In this document: one piece after another, positions 8,241-18,850 of the stretch
Numbering within the stretch: the stretch's first letter is position 1
How the letters are laid out: each line of letters begins with the position of its first letter
Origin: Actinidia chinensis
Lineage: Eukaryota > Streptophyta > Magnoliopsida > Ericales > Actinidiaceae
Length of the DNA stretch: 22,500 nt
Reading direction: 5' to 3'
Assembly: GCA_009663005.1 (NCBI GenBank)
Contig: CM018915.1
Location: 11,029,549 to 11,052,048, forward strand
Position numbers and translations under genes: made by a program
The notes under the pieces: model-generated
Database searches by the model: none
What the model was told of the DNA's origin: nothing
The model's input: only the letters and a program-made list of their open reading frames with translations

Positions 8241-9700
8241 GAGTAATGCGGGGGAAAGTGGAGCCCAAACTCGTACCATGAGGGGATTACATGAATGCCC
8301 GCAAGGGCAAACACCCATCCTTGCTATTATTACTTCCCCCCCCACGCTCATCATGACCACGTTAAATTCAGATCGGAATGCTACAAGTTTTGCCACTTTA
8401 ACGGTGTGAGTCTGAGAGACCTTACACGCATCTGAAAAAGACGTTGAGGATATTGCAGGTTCGATCTTTCAAGAACAATTCATGTCCTAGGGGGAGATTT
8501 ACTTCTAAAACTTTTCCATTCAATCTAAAGGAAAAAGCAAAATTTTGATTTAATTCTTTGAGGACCTAGGTCTATCTAATCATGGAATGGAATGCAATGG
8601 AGGGGGAGTTCTTGAAAAAGTTTTTTCCTTGAAAATCGACTGAGGCACTACGTGTGCCATCTCTCAGTTTGTTACCAAATAGGGTGAGAGTTTTGAGAGT
8701 TTTCTTCAAACTTGGGAGAGATTCAAGGACTTACTAAAAACGATGCCCTAATCTAATTTCAAGCCATGGCCACACAATCAATATTTTTTATTCGTCATTG
8801 TCTTGCACAATGAAGATGTTTGTCGAGTCCATGTGTGCGGACGGGAGGAAAGTTTTCCAGAAAGAAAAAAATCCTGAACAAGCATTTGGATTATTGATTA
8901 CTAGATAACTTGTCAAGTGATTGGGCATGCAAGACCTAAACAATGTGAATAAATCTTTCCGTCCACATAGCATTGTAGTGGAAAATATAAATTGGGGATG
9001 GTAAGAGGAAGTAATGTGAAAAAATCAACAGCACTTTCGGAGACAAGTGGAGGCCTTTAGCACATGCAAAGGCCGCTACAAGTCTTACAAATGATGTCTT
9101 CAAGTATGTGTGTATTGTGTGATACAAGGACCATGCCCTGAGGGGTCAAATTGTAGAGGGGGGTAAAAGAGGCACGTGGACAATTAATGTGGTAGGCCCA
9201 ATTTCAAGGAATGGGGGTAATCCTACTCCAATACGTATAATCCTAGTTGGAGAAGAAATCATCCTAACTTTGGGTGGGCGACAAGAGGGGCAACTAAACA
9301 TGCACATACTTTTTTTCAAAATTTTCAAATTTTCCAATCCAAACAACAACCATACCAAAGCACCAACATTCATACTACACAGACTGCAGCACCACAGTCC
9401 AACCTATGCCATTTCTGCGCACAAGCGCTACACCTGCCCCACAACATGCACAATATTAACATCCACATCGGAGGGCTGCGGATAATGAGATTGCGCACTA
9501 AAGTCACAAGTATTGAGCAACAATTGGGGAAAATGAATCATACTTGAAGAGTCTCGTAATGTTCACAAAACAAATGCAAGGGGATTTCCCGCCCAACCTC
9601 AGCAAAATCCTAAGCCATGCAATGGCATTGAGGAGGAAAACACCATGAGCAATCCAGGCCATCACGACCCTTAGAAGTGGTAAGGAAATTGATTAAAACA
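8241..9700 (+). pseudogene. gag: Athila gag pseudogene
   Basis: Capsid/nucleocapsid protein of the retrotransposon, which packages its RNA. Landmarks appear in the expected order across three frames: GDYMNARKGKHPS (from 8282, the RDYM-P start region), PYTHLKK (8420-8440), FPFNLKEKAK (8513-8542), EFLKKFFP (8606-8629), TWERFKDLLKTMP (8710-8748), a PEQAFGLL block near 8875, then YSNTYNPSWRRNHPNFGW (9224-9277) and ITTLRSGKEID (9661-9693). These match the Retrotrans_gag domain and the linker typical of Athila. I count at least six stops or frame changes, for example TGA after FFP and TAA after KTMP. The start codon is not resolved. A zinc knuckle is not convincing; Cys residues near 9100-9140 may be a relic. 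Confidence 0.8.
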
Positions 9701-10520
9701 ATTGCACCAAAGGGGTAATTCAAGGGGGGGAGAAGTTAAGGAGTTAGGTGGTGGAGAGGAGAGACGACGTAAAGTTAGAAGGGAATGAAGAAAGCAAAGG
9801 CACAAGAAACCTGAAGCATGTCTGAGCCGATCACAAAGTGTTCAATGAAATTACTGTTAGGACTTAAAACATGCCCGTTCCCCACAAGATTGGCAAAAGT
9901 GAGTAAACAAACTTAAATTCCGGAAATTTATGATGCTTCAACAATTTCGAATCAAATTCCTGTTAGATGCTATTAACATATTCCACCCTCTTATGCCAAT
10001 AATTTTTAAAAGAATTGTGTACTGTCAAAAGGATTTGCATGTAAAAGAGACGGCAGATGAATCAGAGTCGAGTGCGATTCTCCAATGCAAGACTGTGTCG
10101 AAGTATAAGGACCCCGATTGTCCTACTATTTCGTGCATAATAGGGGGTTTTACGATTGATCGACACTTCTCGATTTTAGGTTCTAGTGTGAATTTTGTTG
10201 CCGTATTCTGTAACAAAGACCTAGTTTAGGAGAACTAAAACAACGCGAGTTTACCTGAGTTGGCTGATCATCTGTTAGGTCCCCCGAGGGTAATCATCGA
10301 GGATTCTTTATCAAAATTCGATACTGTGTAACTACCCGGTAGATTTCATAGTCTTGATACTTAACCTGTCGAATTGTGAGTCGCTAACGTCATAATTCCT
10401 ATCATCTTAGGGTAGACCATTCCCTAGCCCTGGCGAATGGCCTTATCATTGCGGCATTGATTACTTAAGCTTTTCATTTGGAATATGATTTGGAGACAAA
10501 CATTTCACTTGTGGGTAAAA
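9701..10520 (+). pseudogene. pol: Athila aspartic protease pseudogene
   Basis: The protease would cut the Gag-Pol polyprotein. A 99-codon open frame (9930-10229) covers the N-terminal linker (LLDAIN, 9960), the Athila block KYKDPDCPTISCIIG (about 10104-10142) and the active-site region ILGSSVN (10173-10193), where DLGAS is expected. The catalytic Asp is replaced by Ile because of a run of four T residues; GAT is present one frame over. Further on, PRVIIEDSL (10284-10310) and the LGRPFLATA-like region near 10405-10440 match the C-terminal part of Athila protease, broken by stops. Gag lies directly upstream and RT about 250 bp downstream. Confidence 0.75.
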
Positions 10521-11897
10521 AACAATGAAGGAAGTAACCAAATTGAGAAAATAAATTTCATTGAGTCCATCATTCCAGAGCATGGGATCGTGAGTTCATG
10601 GAGAATTCGATTGAGAGAGCTCTAGCTGGAGTTGAACCCCATTACCAATTGGAATCCCGAAGTGGTAGTTTTAGGGATGCATCTATTGTCGGTAAAGAGA
10701 GTGATTCTGTCTGCATTTGGTCTTGTACCCCACTTTTGAACCTCTTGCAACCAATGTGTTACACCTGTTCAAATCTGAAGAAAATCACCAATTCCAAAAA
10801 AAAACCCTCTGCCATCTACACTTAAAAGTATGTGTTTCTTGAGAAGGTGATTATTATTCCCTGTTGTAATAATCCTCTACAGCCTACTGAAGGTCAAGAG
10901 GAATCATTGTTTAAAAATCTTACGAGCATAAGAAGTCATTAGGTTGGACAATCCAGATCTTCACGGTATTAGTCCACTCATGTGCCTCATCGTATTTATT
11001 TGGACGAGGAGTCAAACCTGTGCGTCAAGCACAAAGGCGTTTAAACTCCAATATGAAAGAGGCTGTTTAGAGGATAGGTGCTGAAACTTTCTTGATGCCG
11101 GTAACATATCCCCAATTTTCTGATTCTAAGTGGGTGGCCCAACAACCCAAGTTGTTCCTAAGAAGTCGGGGGTAACGGTGGTAAAGAATGAGCAAAAATG
11201 AGGCATGTCAACTAGAGTCCCCGGGTTGGTGGCGATTTGCATCGATTACCGAAAGTTGAATGCTCTACTTACTAGGAAAGACCATTCCCATTCCCTCCCC
11301 TTTTTGGATCAAGTCTTAGAACGTGTTGCCAAAACGGGCCGAACACTATTATTGTTTTTTTTAGATGGGTACTCTGGTACAATCAGACTGAGGTGGCTTT
11401 AGAGGATCAAGATAAGACCACATTCACTGGCCTTTTTGGCACTTATGCCTATAGGAAATTCCTTCGGGCCTATGCAATGTACGGCCACTTTTCAAGGTGA
11501 TGATTTCAATTTTTAGCGACATTGTTTGAAAAAGATTCTTAGGGTATTCATGGAGATTTCTTCTCTTTTCTCGGTGTATGGGGATACTTTTTGAATCATG
11601 CTTAAAACATTTAAGTGTATTTTTGAAGAGATGTAAAGAAAGTCACTTGGTTTTAAATTGGGAGAAGTGTCCCTTTCATGGTAACACAAGGTTTAGTTCT
11701 TGGGCATTTGTGTCTAAGCAAAAGGATTAGAGGTAGATAAAGCAAAAGTTCGAATTGATTCACATCTACCATCCCCCTAAGTGTGTGAAAGTTATTAGTC
11801 ATTTTTGGGCATGCCATATTTTAATCGTCGCTTCTTGAGGGGTTTAGTGCTATCTCGGACCCGTGTTCACTTGCTTTCATTAGATGGTACCTTTTGA
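10521..11897 (+). pseudogene. pol: Athila reverse transcriptase pseudogene
   Basis: Reverse transcriptase copies element RNA into DNA. The pre-RT linker is visible from about 10770 (LPSAIYT, then EGQEESL near 10890 and VPHRIYLDEES near 10984). The finger/palm core is clear in 11205-11402: CIDYRKLNA (11238-11264), LPFLDQVLERV and FLDGYSG (11358-11378), the last carrying the first catalytic Asp. The second motif, normally YMDDF, is degenerate: FME at 11547-11555 followed by a shifted DFF, then SVYGDTF (11571-11591). Stops follow FLDGYSG and YGDTF. Domain order and spacing are normal for Athila; activity is excluded by the frame breaks. Confidence 0.85.
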
Positions 11898-12400
11898 GTG
11901 GACCCACAATGTCAAGAAGCCTTTGATAAACTTAAGGGTCTTCTCACCCCCGCACCAATTATTCGATCACCCCGATGGTCTTTACCTTGTGAGCTGATGT
12001 GTGATGCGAGTGATTATGCCTTTGGGATCTGTTTTGGGGCAAAGGATAGAAAAGAACCCCAATGCCATATACTAATGCTAAGGCCAGACACTTAATGATA
12101 CCCAATTTGAACGATACCACCCTGAAAGAATTGCTTGGCGTGGTCTTTGCACTCATAAGTTAGTCAGACGTTGTCGGATCACTTGTTATTATATATACTG
12201 ACTGATCATTCTGGTCACTAAAGACCTTTTTGACTAAACCCGATGTAAAGCCACGACTCATTAGGTGGATTCTATTACTACAAGAATTTAATATTTGAGA
12301 TCAAGATAAGAAAGGGGTCGAAAATGTAGTAGCTGACCATTTGTCAGGCTCCCTACTAATGGGAAACCATGAACCCCTTCCGATTAATAAGTATTTTTTC
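11898..12400 (+). pseudogene. pol: Athila RNase H pseudogene
   Basis: RNase H removes RNA from the RNA-DNA hybrid. CQEAFDKLKGLLTPAPII (from 11910) is the RT connection; CDASDYAFG (12000-12026) holds the first catalytic Asp of Ty3/gypsy RNase H. After a break near 12092 the pattern continues with KELL-like and TDHS-like blocks (about 12130 and 12200) and ends in KKGVENVVADHLSG (12308-12349), the conserved end of the domain before integrase. A single frame is open for only 66 codons. It follows RT directly, as in all Ty3/gypsy pol genes. Confidence 0.85.
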
Positions 12401-13744
12401 TGATGAAGGCAAACTTTTAAATCACCCAGCTCAATACAAATCTTTCATTACCATGGTTTTGCAGACATTGCCAATTAACTTGGCCAACCGGTAGAATTCC
12501 TTTACAACTGGTCTAGTATTGAAAGAGGACAAAGTTTTTTAGGCATGTGAGGTAATTTTCTTGGGAAGAATCCGTATTTGTTTAAGTATTGTCATGATCA
12601 GATCATACGCATTGCCTTCCCTAATGATGAGGTTAAGAGGAGCATTTAGAGTTTTGTCTCACAAGCAGTGGGGGACATTTTTCCTTTCTTTTCTTCACAT
12701 AAAACCTTCGGCCAAATTGTTGGCAAAGTGGTTTTTATATTGGCCCAACCATGTTCCGTGATTTCATGTCTTTTGGTCACGTCATACGATAGATGTCACG
12801 GTTAGGAAGTCTGTCTAAAACGGCAACATGATGCCTCTTACCCCTATCATTATACTTGAGGTATTTGATTGTTGGGGTATTGATTTCATGGGTCCTTTCC
12901 CCTAATTCGTGTGGATATCTATACAGTCCTAGTGGCCATAGATTAACCGTATCCAAGTGGGAGAGCTATACCAGTCGTAACCAGTTAACCAGCTGTTGTG
13001 GTCAAGTTTTTGAAGGAATACATTTGCTAGATTTGGCAGTCCCGAGCTATTATTAGCGATGGGGCTCCATTTTTGTAATAGACCCATAGGACTCCTCATA
13101 GCGCAAATATGGAGTGATTCATAAGGTTGGCACAAATTCACCTTACATCCTCAACCCAAGGGCAAGTTGAGTTGGCAAATAGGGAACTCAAACAGTCCTT
13201 GAGAAAACTGTTAACCCCACCGAAATGATTGGTCGTTTGCGGTTTAGTGGATGCATTATGGTCATATCGGACTCATACAAAACCATTTTAGGTCCTCCCC
13301 TCCGTATAGGATTGTGAACTAGAAAAAGCGTGTCATCTCCCGTTGAAATTGAGCATAAAGCGTATTAGGCCATTCGCCAATTTAACATGAGTCTTGAGGA
13401 AGGCGGGGACCTTACTTCATTTGCAAACTGAATGAGTTAGAGGAGTACGAAATGATCATATGAAAATACCATGAATCTCAAAAGCCAAGATGAAATCTGT
13501 GCATGAGCAATTGATTGTGCGCAAATCATTCCACAATAACATTAAATGGGTCAAGGTGCTTTTGTAAACTCCTCCCGTTTGCATTTATTTCCATGAAAAC
13601 TTCAAGTCGTTGGGTCCGGACCTTTTGTGGTGCATGTCATTTCAAATCTTAGGGGGCGATTGAACATTGTAATTTGAGAAATGGAAGTGTGTTTTAAAAG
13701 TCAATGTGCATCGTTTGAAGCCTTATCTTGAGCTGGAAACATAG
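12401..13744 (+). pseudogene. pol: Athila integrase pseudogene
   Basis: Integrase inserts the DNA copy. The zinc-binding region is poorly kept (YWPN-like segment near 12740, then FWSRHTIDVT near 12769). The catalytic core is clear: VFDCWGIDFMGPFP (12861-12902, first Asp codon at 12882), AIISDGAPF (from 13046, second Asp at 13058), and GQVELANRELK (from 13160, Glu at 13169). These are the three acidic residues of the D,D-35-E core, so all three survive although the frame between them is broken. ALWSYRTHTK (about 13250) and ACHLPLKL (about 13329) follow. The C-terminal end VNVHRLKPYLE (13700-13732) and the TAG at 13742 match Athila pol ends. Confidence 0.85.
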
Positions 13745-14195
13745 AGGTTGAGTGTGTGGACTACAACGATCCACCGCGCATTTCGATTAATTTACAAGAA
13801 TGGCCTTTTCGGTTTGTTGTACTAGAGTCGTTAGGTCAATTTTTATATCCGTCGATTTTTAATTTGGTTTTTCTTTTTCTTTCGCTTTCGAAGAATGCTC
13901 GTCTCTAGTTGAGGGTAGAACTTCGTTGTTTTTATTTTTGAGGATTTTTTTAATTGTTATTTTTAATGATAATTTATTTAAAAATAAATAAATATAAATA
14001 AATAAATAAATAAACAAATTGCACTTAGCGTTCGAACGGCGACCCAGGGGCGGTTTTTAAACTAAAAGTTGCATTTTTTCAATCAGTTTCTTCATCTGTG
14101 CACATCTTAGAGAAAGAGAAAGGAGAAAAACTTGGCGATTTTGAAGGGGAAGTCTCAAGTGTCAAACTTTCATTATTGTAGGTGGATCAAACAAG
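13745..14195 (+). other. Post-pol spacer and candidate spliced leader
   Basis: No coding pattern is seen after the pol stop. An AAAT-type microsatellite fills 13979-14017. One GCGTTCGAACGG site lies at 14029-14040, related to the LTR palindromes. From about 14095 the sequence turns purine-rich (AGAGAAAGAGAAAGGAG) like a plant 5' leader and ends in AAG followed by GTAATT at 14196, a fair splice donor. An env-like subgenomic RNA starting here is inference. Confidence 0.35.
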
Positions 14196-14878
14196 GTAAT
14201 TTATGAATTTCTTCTTTGAAGTGTTTATAGATTTAGGTGATTTCATCATAGAAACCTATTTTTTTTTTTCGAAAAAAAAAAATTAGAAGTTTCACATGTG
14301 TATAAATCACACACATACACACACAGATCTGATTTTCCTTTCCATTAGTGTTGTTTGGACTTGTTTTAAATTGTTTAAACACAAAAGAAGAGGAATCTCA
14401 TGTTTAAAGTTTCAATTAACAACCTAGGATTAGTGTGTGAACTCCAAGTGTTCGATGAAATTGCCTCAATAAAAGAATTCTTAAATTTGTGAGGGGATTT
14501 TTGTTTTCAACTCATCATCCACGCATTATTAGAAATTTGGGAGTATTGGGTCAAGGAATTGTGCATGGGAATTTTAGGGCAATTACATATGTCACTTCAC
14601 TGTTTTTCGACGAATTATCCCATTAAAGAATCAAATGATTTGTGAGGGATAGGATATTGTATTCGTCAGTGTGCGGTCCATTAAAGATTGGAGACTTTGA
14701 GTAACTGAAATGTTGGTAGAACCTCTAGTTTTACATTGGAAACCAAACATCGTGTGCATTTGCAGAGTTTCAATTGAGACTCTTGGTAAAAACACCCACT
14801 TTGTAGGCCATATCATTGCAATTGCATAGTTGCATAGTGTGTGAACTTGTGTTTGTTTTTTGCTTGGTTGGTAGGCAG
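14196..14878 (+). other. Candidate intron upstream of the env-like frame
   Basis: The segment begins with GTAATTTATG and ends with a T/G-rich tract and GGTAGGCAG. It is AT-rich with no coding pattern, includes a CA microsatellite near 14306-14328, and is 683 bp long, a normal plant intron length. The next ATG (14903) opens the stretch that leads into the env-like region. This is a model only; other AG dinucleotides could serve. Confidence 0.3.
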
Positions 14879-14902
14879 GTGGTATTGAAACTTTTGGTAA
14901 TT

Positions 14903-16014
14903 ATGGAACACGGAAGTCCCCTACTAAAAGGCAAAGTCCAAAGGAAAGGCAGGGGTGTTATGACGTTTCCGTTTTCACACATCACGGAAAAAATGCGGAA
15001 CACCTATTCATAAGGTCCTGCTTCGAAATAAACGGGACAGTACTGAGAGGACCTTAATCTAGTTGCCTGAAAACAACTGGCATTAATTTGTCAAAATTTA
15101 CCACGATGGGTTGGATAAATTTGGCAAGTTTAAGGCGGAATCGGTTTCTAACAATTGTGCCAAGAGTTCCCTAGCAAAACTCAAACATGAACGCAGAGAC
15201 TGAGCAAGGAAAGTAGAAATTGTGTATTGGGTGCCGAGGGAAGAAATTATATGTGAACCCCCTGTACTTTTGCTGAATTTCTCGAGTTCCCTGAGAGGAA
15301 CACCCAGAGTTTGCATTTCCGAATGTTGGGGGACGCCGACTTACAGTAGTTTTCAACAAGAATTGCTTTTAGGGGGACGAATTGTACGTTGATTTGCAGT
15401 GTAACAAGCAACGGCCTCAAGGACAAGTATTTGATTCTCTGCATTTCTGTTTTCGTGTCATTTTCCGCCCCTCCTGCTTCCTCTAAACGTACAGTATCCA
15501 TGAATGTCGCTAGGGCTAGGTTGTTGTGGGCAATTGGCACTGGGACACATTGACTTACTCCGTATCATGTTTTTATCTTTGTGCCCCACATAATGCTTCG
15601 AACAAGAGGGGTTTCAGTACTTTTACGGGATTTCCTAACAAGTTATTTAAAGAAGCGGATTCCTATCCCCTTTGATTTCATTTCATTAGGTTGAGCTTGA
15701 GTGGCCCATTTGATAAGCTTTCCTTGTCCCGAAATCTGAGGGGCAAAGGAAGCGAGGAAATTGGAGGAAGAAGCACAAGAGGGTATCAGCTATAGGCTGG
15801 GAGAGCTAAAGGAAGCCATCTGAATCGGGGTAAAGAGATGAGTAAGCAAATGTCTAATTTATATAAGAAGTTGATACATCGATTGTCGTCATTAGGGAAG
15901 AAGTCTAGTCGTCACAAGAGCAAAAACACACGTTATGCTCCAAGACATGAAGGGATGTTGATCTGTATGGAGGAGGAAGATGATATGATGACGAGGAGGA
16001 TTAGGATCTATTGA
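14903..16014 (+). pseudogene. Athila env-like / post-integrase frame, function unknown
   Basis: Athila elements carry an extra frame after integrase, often called env-like; its role is unproven. Here the ATG at 14903 begins MEHGSPLLKGKVQRKGRG. RGKKLYVN (15235-15258) matches the VRGKKV-FSP block of these proteins. NVARARLLWAIGTGTH (15503-15550) and, over the next 220 bp in shifting frames, IMFLSLC, TGFL, RSGIPIPLDF and a GPID block resemble the rest of that family. The end is lysine-rich then acidic (KKSSRHKSKN near 15898; EEEDD near 15970). A hydrophobic run with membrane-segment character lies one stop downstream (about 15993-16064), but T-rich DNA gives such runs by chance. At least five frame breaks are present. 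No signal peptide is evident. Confidence 0.55.
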
Positions 16015-16361
16015 CTATTTCTTTGTTTCTGGATGTTATGATTTATGTTTTTGTTGGTATCAGTGTTACATTTTGAATGCTTAATTATTAGTTGAATGCT
16101 TTAATTGGATGAATGCTTTTTTAATTGTCTTGGCTAAATTGTTTTAGGGCAGAAGTTACCTATTATGATTGGAAAAAAAAACAGGGATTATTATCATGTC
16201 AAGCGCACAGGTTTTGTTTTTTTCTGGTTCTTTGATTTCATTATGACTCCTCACAGTACGTTGGTATAATCTGATCTTTCGTGTATATTGGATGTTGTTG
16301 ACTTCTTAGATTTTGGGACCATAACAAAATCATCATGTTTTGTTTTCAAAGTAGTTTGAGG

Positions 16362-16397
<36 letters not shown>

Positions 16398-17190
16398 CTA
16401 GTGACTTTGCTAATACGATGTTTTAATAAGCAAGCAGATATCATGCAAATCATCTTGGCATGCTTGATACTTTACTGTTTGTGCTATATAATAGAGAGAG
16501 GATCACATACACTAAGCACTAGTCGTGTTTTTCAACGTGAACTGTTTATAAGTCTACAGAACTTGCATCCACAAGTTGAGATTTATACCTTGTGAGCTTA
16601 GAGCCATGAAATCGTTTTTGTGAGCGATTTTAACCTTTACTCAAGAAAAGTTATGAATTTCATTATTTGAATGCTTCATATTTTTGAATTGGTTTACTGT
16701 TCGTGTGATGAGTTCGAATTTTTGACAACATCTTTTTACATGCTTTTACACGCATTTCAAATTCTGTTACATTAGGCCATTTACAATATAATCTTCTTTC
16801 TGTTATTGTTTTTCAGTAATTTTATATAAAAAGATCTCAAATTGTTATGGGGATGCGTAATTGTAAAATTTGGGGATACGACTCTACCACTTCATACTTG
16901 AATCTCTCGTTTATATTGCACTTGACGGTTGGTATATGCTTAGCATTATTGAGTTGTTGAATTGCTTGCATTGTATTTTTTTGTTGAGAATTGTGTTAAA
17001 TATTTTTGATACATGCAATGATGTGGATGTTTTATGGTTAATCATCATTGACACCCTCACGGACACCACTCTACTCGTCACTAGGGAAAACCTAGGGGTT
17101 TAAAGGCTTGATGCTACGCTAAATGCATTCAGACTCTTACGAAATGAGAGATTATCTTTTTGTTTTTTATTTAATTTGCTAGGGACTAGC
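16015..17190 (+). other. Athila 3' untranslated region with poly(A) run
   Basis: This AT-rich region between the env-like frame and the polypurine tract has no recognisable coding sequence; open frames at 16335-16595 and 16870-17103 are T/A-rich translations. It contains a run of 33 A residues (16362-16394) followed at once by the palindrome TCACTAGTGA (16395-16404). Confidence 0.55.
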
Positions 17191-17207
17191 AAAAAGTAGT
17201 TGGGGGG
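17191..17207 (+). other. Polypurine tract
   Basis: AAAAAGTAGTTGGGGGG lies just before the 3' LTR start. It serves as the plus-strand DNA primer in LTR retrotransposons. It contains three T residues but the G6 end abutting the LTR is characteristic of Athila. Confidence 0.7.
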
Positions 17208-17208
17208 T

Positions 17209-18850
17209 TGTGATTGGACGCATAATTGTAGTCCAAGCGCCGTTACAACTGACCTAAGTTGCCATAGTTAAGTTTAATTATGTATTTTATCATATATTTG
17301 CACTTCTAGGCGTGTTTGAGTTCATTGTGGTTATATTGATAAGGCGAAAGAATGTGAAAGTCATAAAAGTAGAACGGTGTATGAAATACGAGGAGAAAAG
17401 GAAAAAAACTCAAAAAGAAGGTTCAGATTACATTGGGAGTTCGAACGGCCCAAGCAAGGAGGAAACCAGCGTTCGAACACTGTGAAGAAATTTGGGAATT
17501 TTGTGAAGACGTTCGAACGCCTGATCAAGAAGATTTGCCGTTGAACGCGAAGAAGAAAAAATGCTAAGAATGTTTTTCGAACGCCCTTACTTACCGTTCG
17601 AACAGTGCGAGAGTTGAATTAAAGCGTTCACGAACGCCATTGCTTATAGTTCAAAATGCGAGACTTAAAAATTGGGTTTTTGTCTCAGCATTCAAATTTC
17701 AAATGCTACATGGAAAATAATTACGGCCGTCCGAACGCCAAAAAGAAAAATCAGCAGATGGTACTAGCGTTCGAAACTCCCAATTAGAAGAGTGGGCGTT
17801 TCGAACGCCAAGGCAATCCTGGGAAGATTCCTAATCTGTTTAGAACCGAATTTGGAGTGCCTCTATATATCCCTATATAATCTTTTTGAAGGGAGAACGT
17901 GAATTTTTAGGTTTTTTTTTCCTCATCTCTTAGTTTAGTTTTCAAGTTTTTTCATTATTTCTGTAAAGTTTTACATTAAATCTTGTTTGTTTTAATTAAT
18001 TAATGAGTTTTACTCCATTAATCATTATTTTTTTAATTTTCTTTGTATTGATTCATTTCTTGGCTTTTATCATAGATTAGTATTTAATTTAAATGCATTC
18101 AATAATTAGATATTGTTTACCCTAGCCATGGTGTCTAGTTTTCTGTACTTGGAATCGATTCGTGAAAGTCAATCGGGAATCAGGATTAACCATGGCGTAT
18201 TTATTTTCACCATTAGATCTCTAAATTTTATTCTCCTTCTTTACTAATCGAAATATTTTTCGAAAACTTTGGAGTTCTATTATGTTTCGATAAACATTCA
18301 TGTTATTCGGAGCGATGATTGCCTACTATGATCATATAACCAGATTTTTCATTTCGAAACTTTTGAGAGTCCTATTATGTTCAAAATAACATCTTTGTGA
18401 TTCGAATCGATGATGGGCACTACCTGTATCCTAACAACAGATTTATTTAGAGTGAGTAAGTAAGAATAATTTGGGTTTCAAAGTTAAATTTTCCGAATAT
18501 CTAGACTCCAGAATAGTCGAAGGATTTGATTAAATAATATACTTTCATTGGATTTCCGAAAAAACTCGTTAACAACTGGTCAATCGATTCTGAGTTCCTT
18601 TATTCTCATTTAAATCCGTTTTATTTTGTCTTATTTAAATTTAGTTCAAATCATAAAAATTCAAAATAAATCCTTTTTATTTTTAATTTTTGAATCATAA
18701 GTAGACTTTGGTATGATGCATCGTATGTTTTAGTTTATCTTGTTGTCACCTTTGCACTGTTCCTTGTGGATCGCTACTCGAAGTATTTTGAGTTTTTACT
18801 ATTCGCGACCCGTACACTTGCGGTAAAAATTCACTTCTGGAAGCGAAACA
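17209..18850 (+). repeat. Athila 3' LTR (complete)
   Basis: It starts TGTGATTGGACGC next to the polypurine tract and ends GAAGCGAAACA, giving TG...CA ends and about 1.64 kb. The first ~205 bp match the inverted piece at 5440-5656; the rest matches 6118-7558. It carries the same 12-site palindrome array (17439-17809), paired TATA-like boxes (17863-17880), the stem-loop (17998-18023, one arm altered) and two ~93-bp tandem units starting near 18259 and 18352. Confidence 0.85.
17439..17809. repeat. Second copy of the 12-site palindrome array
   Basis: Sites start at about 17439, 17469, 17511, 17539, 17575, 17596, 17626, 17648, 17687, 17727, 17767 and 17794, in the same order as in the 5' LTR. Several that are degraded in the 5' copy are better here (17511 is an exact GTTCGAACGC where the 5' LTR has ATTCGAATGC), and the reverse also occurs. 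The ancestral array therefore had more perfect sites than either copy now shows. Confidence 0.8.

Larger units (their letters stand above)
5440..18850 (+). mobile_element. Athila-lineage Ty3/gypsy LTR retrotransposon (decayed, 5' LTR rearranged)
   Basis: The order is that of an Athila element: 5' LTR (part inverted at 5440-5656, rest at 6118-7558), primer-binding region, gag, protease, RT, RNase H, integrase, env-like frame, polypurine tract, 3' LTR (17209-18850). Total span is about 13.4 kb and the internal region about 9.65 kb, typical of Athila. Lineage diagnostics are TTLRSGKEID between gag and protease, CIDYRKLN in RT, KKGVENVVADHLS after RNase H and WGIDFMGPFP in integrase. All reading frames carry stops and frameshifts, so it cannot be autonomous as read. 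The target-site duplication is not clear: ATCAT (read beyond the inverted LTR start) and ATCAC (after the 3' LTR) are at best an imperfect match. Confidence 0.85.

Noticed and set aside
9146..9485. Overlapping frames on both strands at 9146-9485
   Set aside because: These are shadows of the Athila gag linker; the true frame is shown by YNPSWRRNHPNFGW.
15098..15540. Three overlapping minus-strand frames
   Set aside because: They lie antisense to the env-like region, which carries recognisable family motifs on the plus strand.
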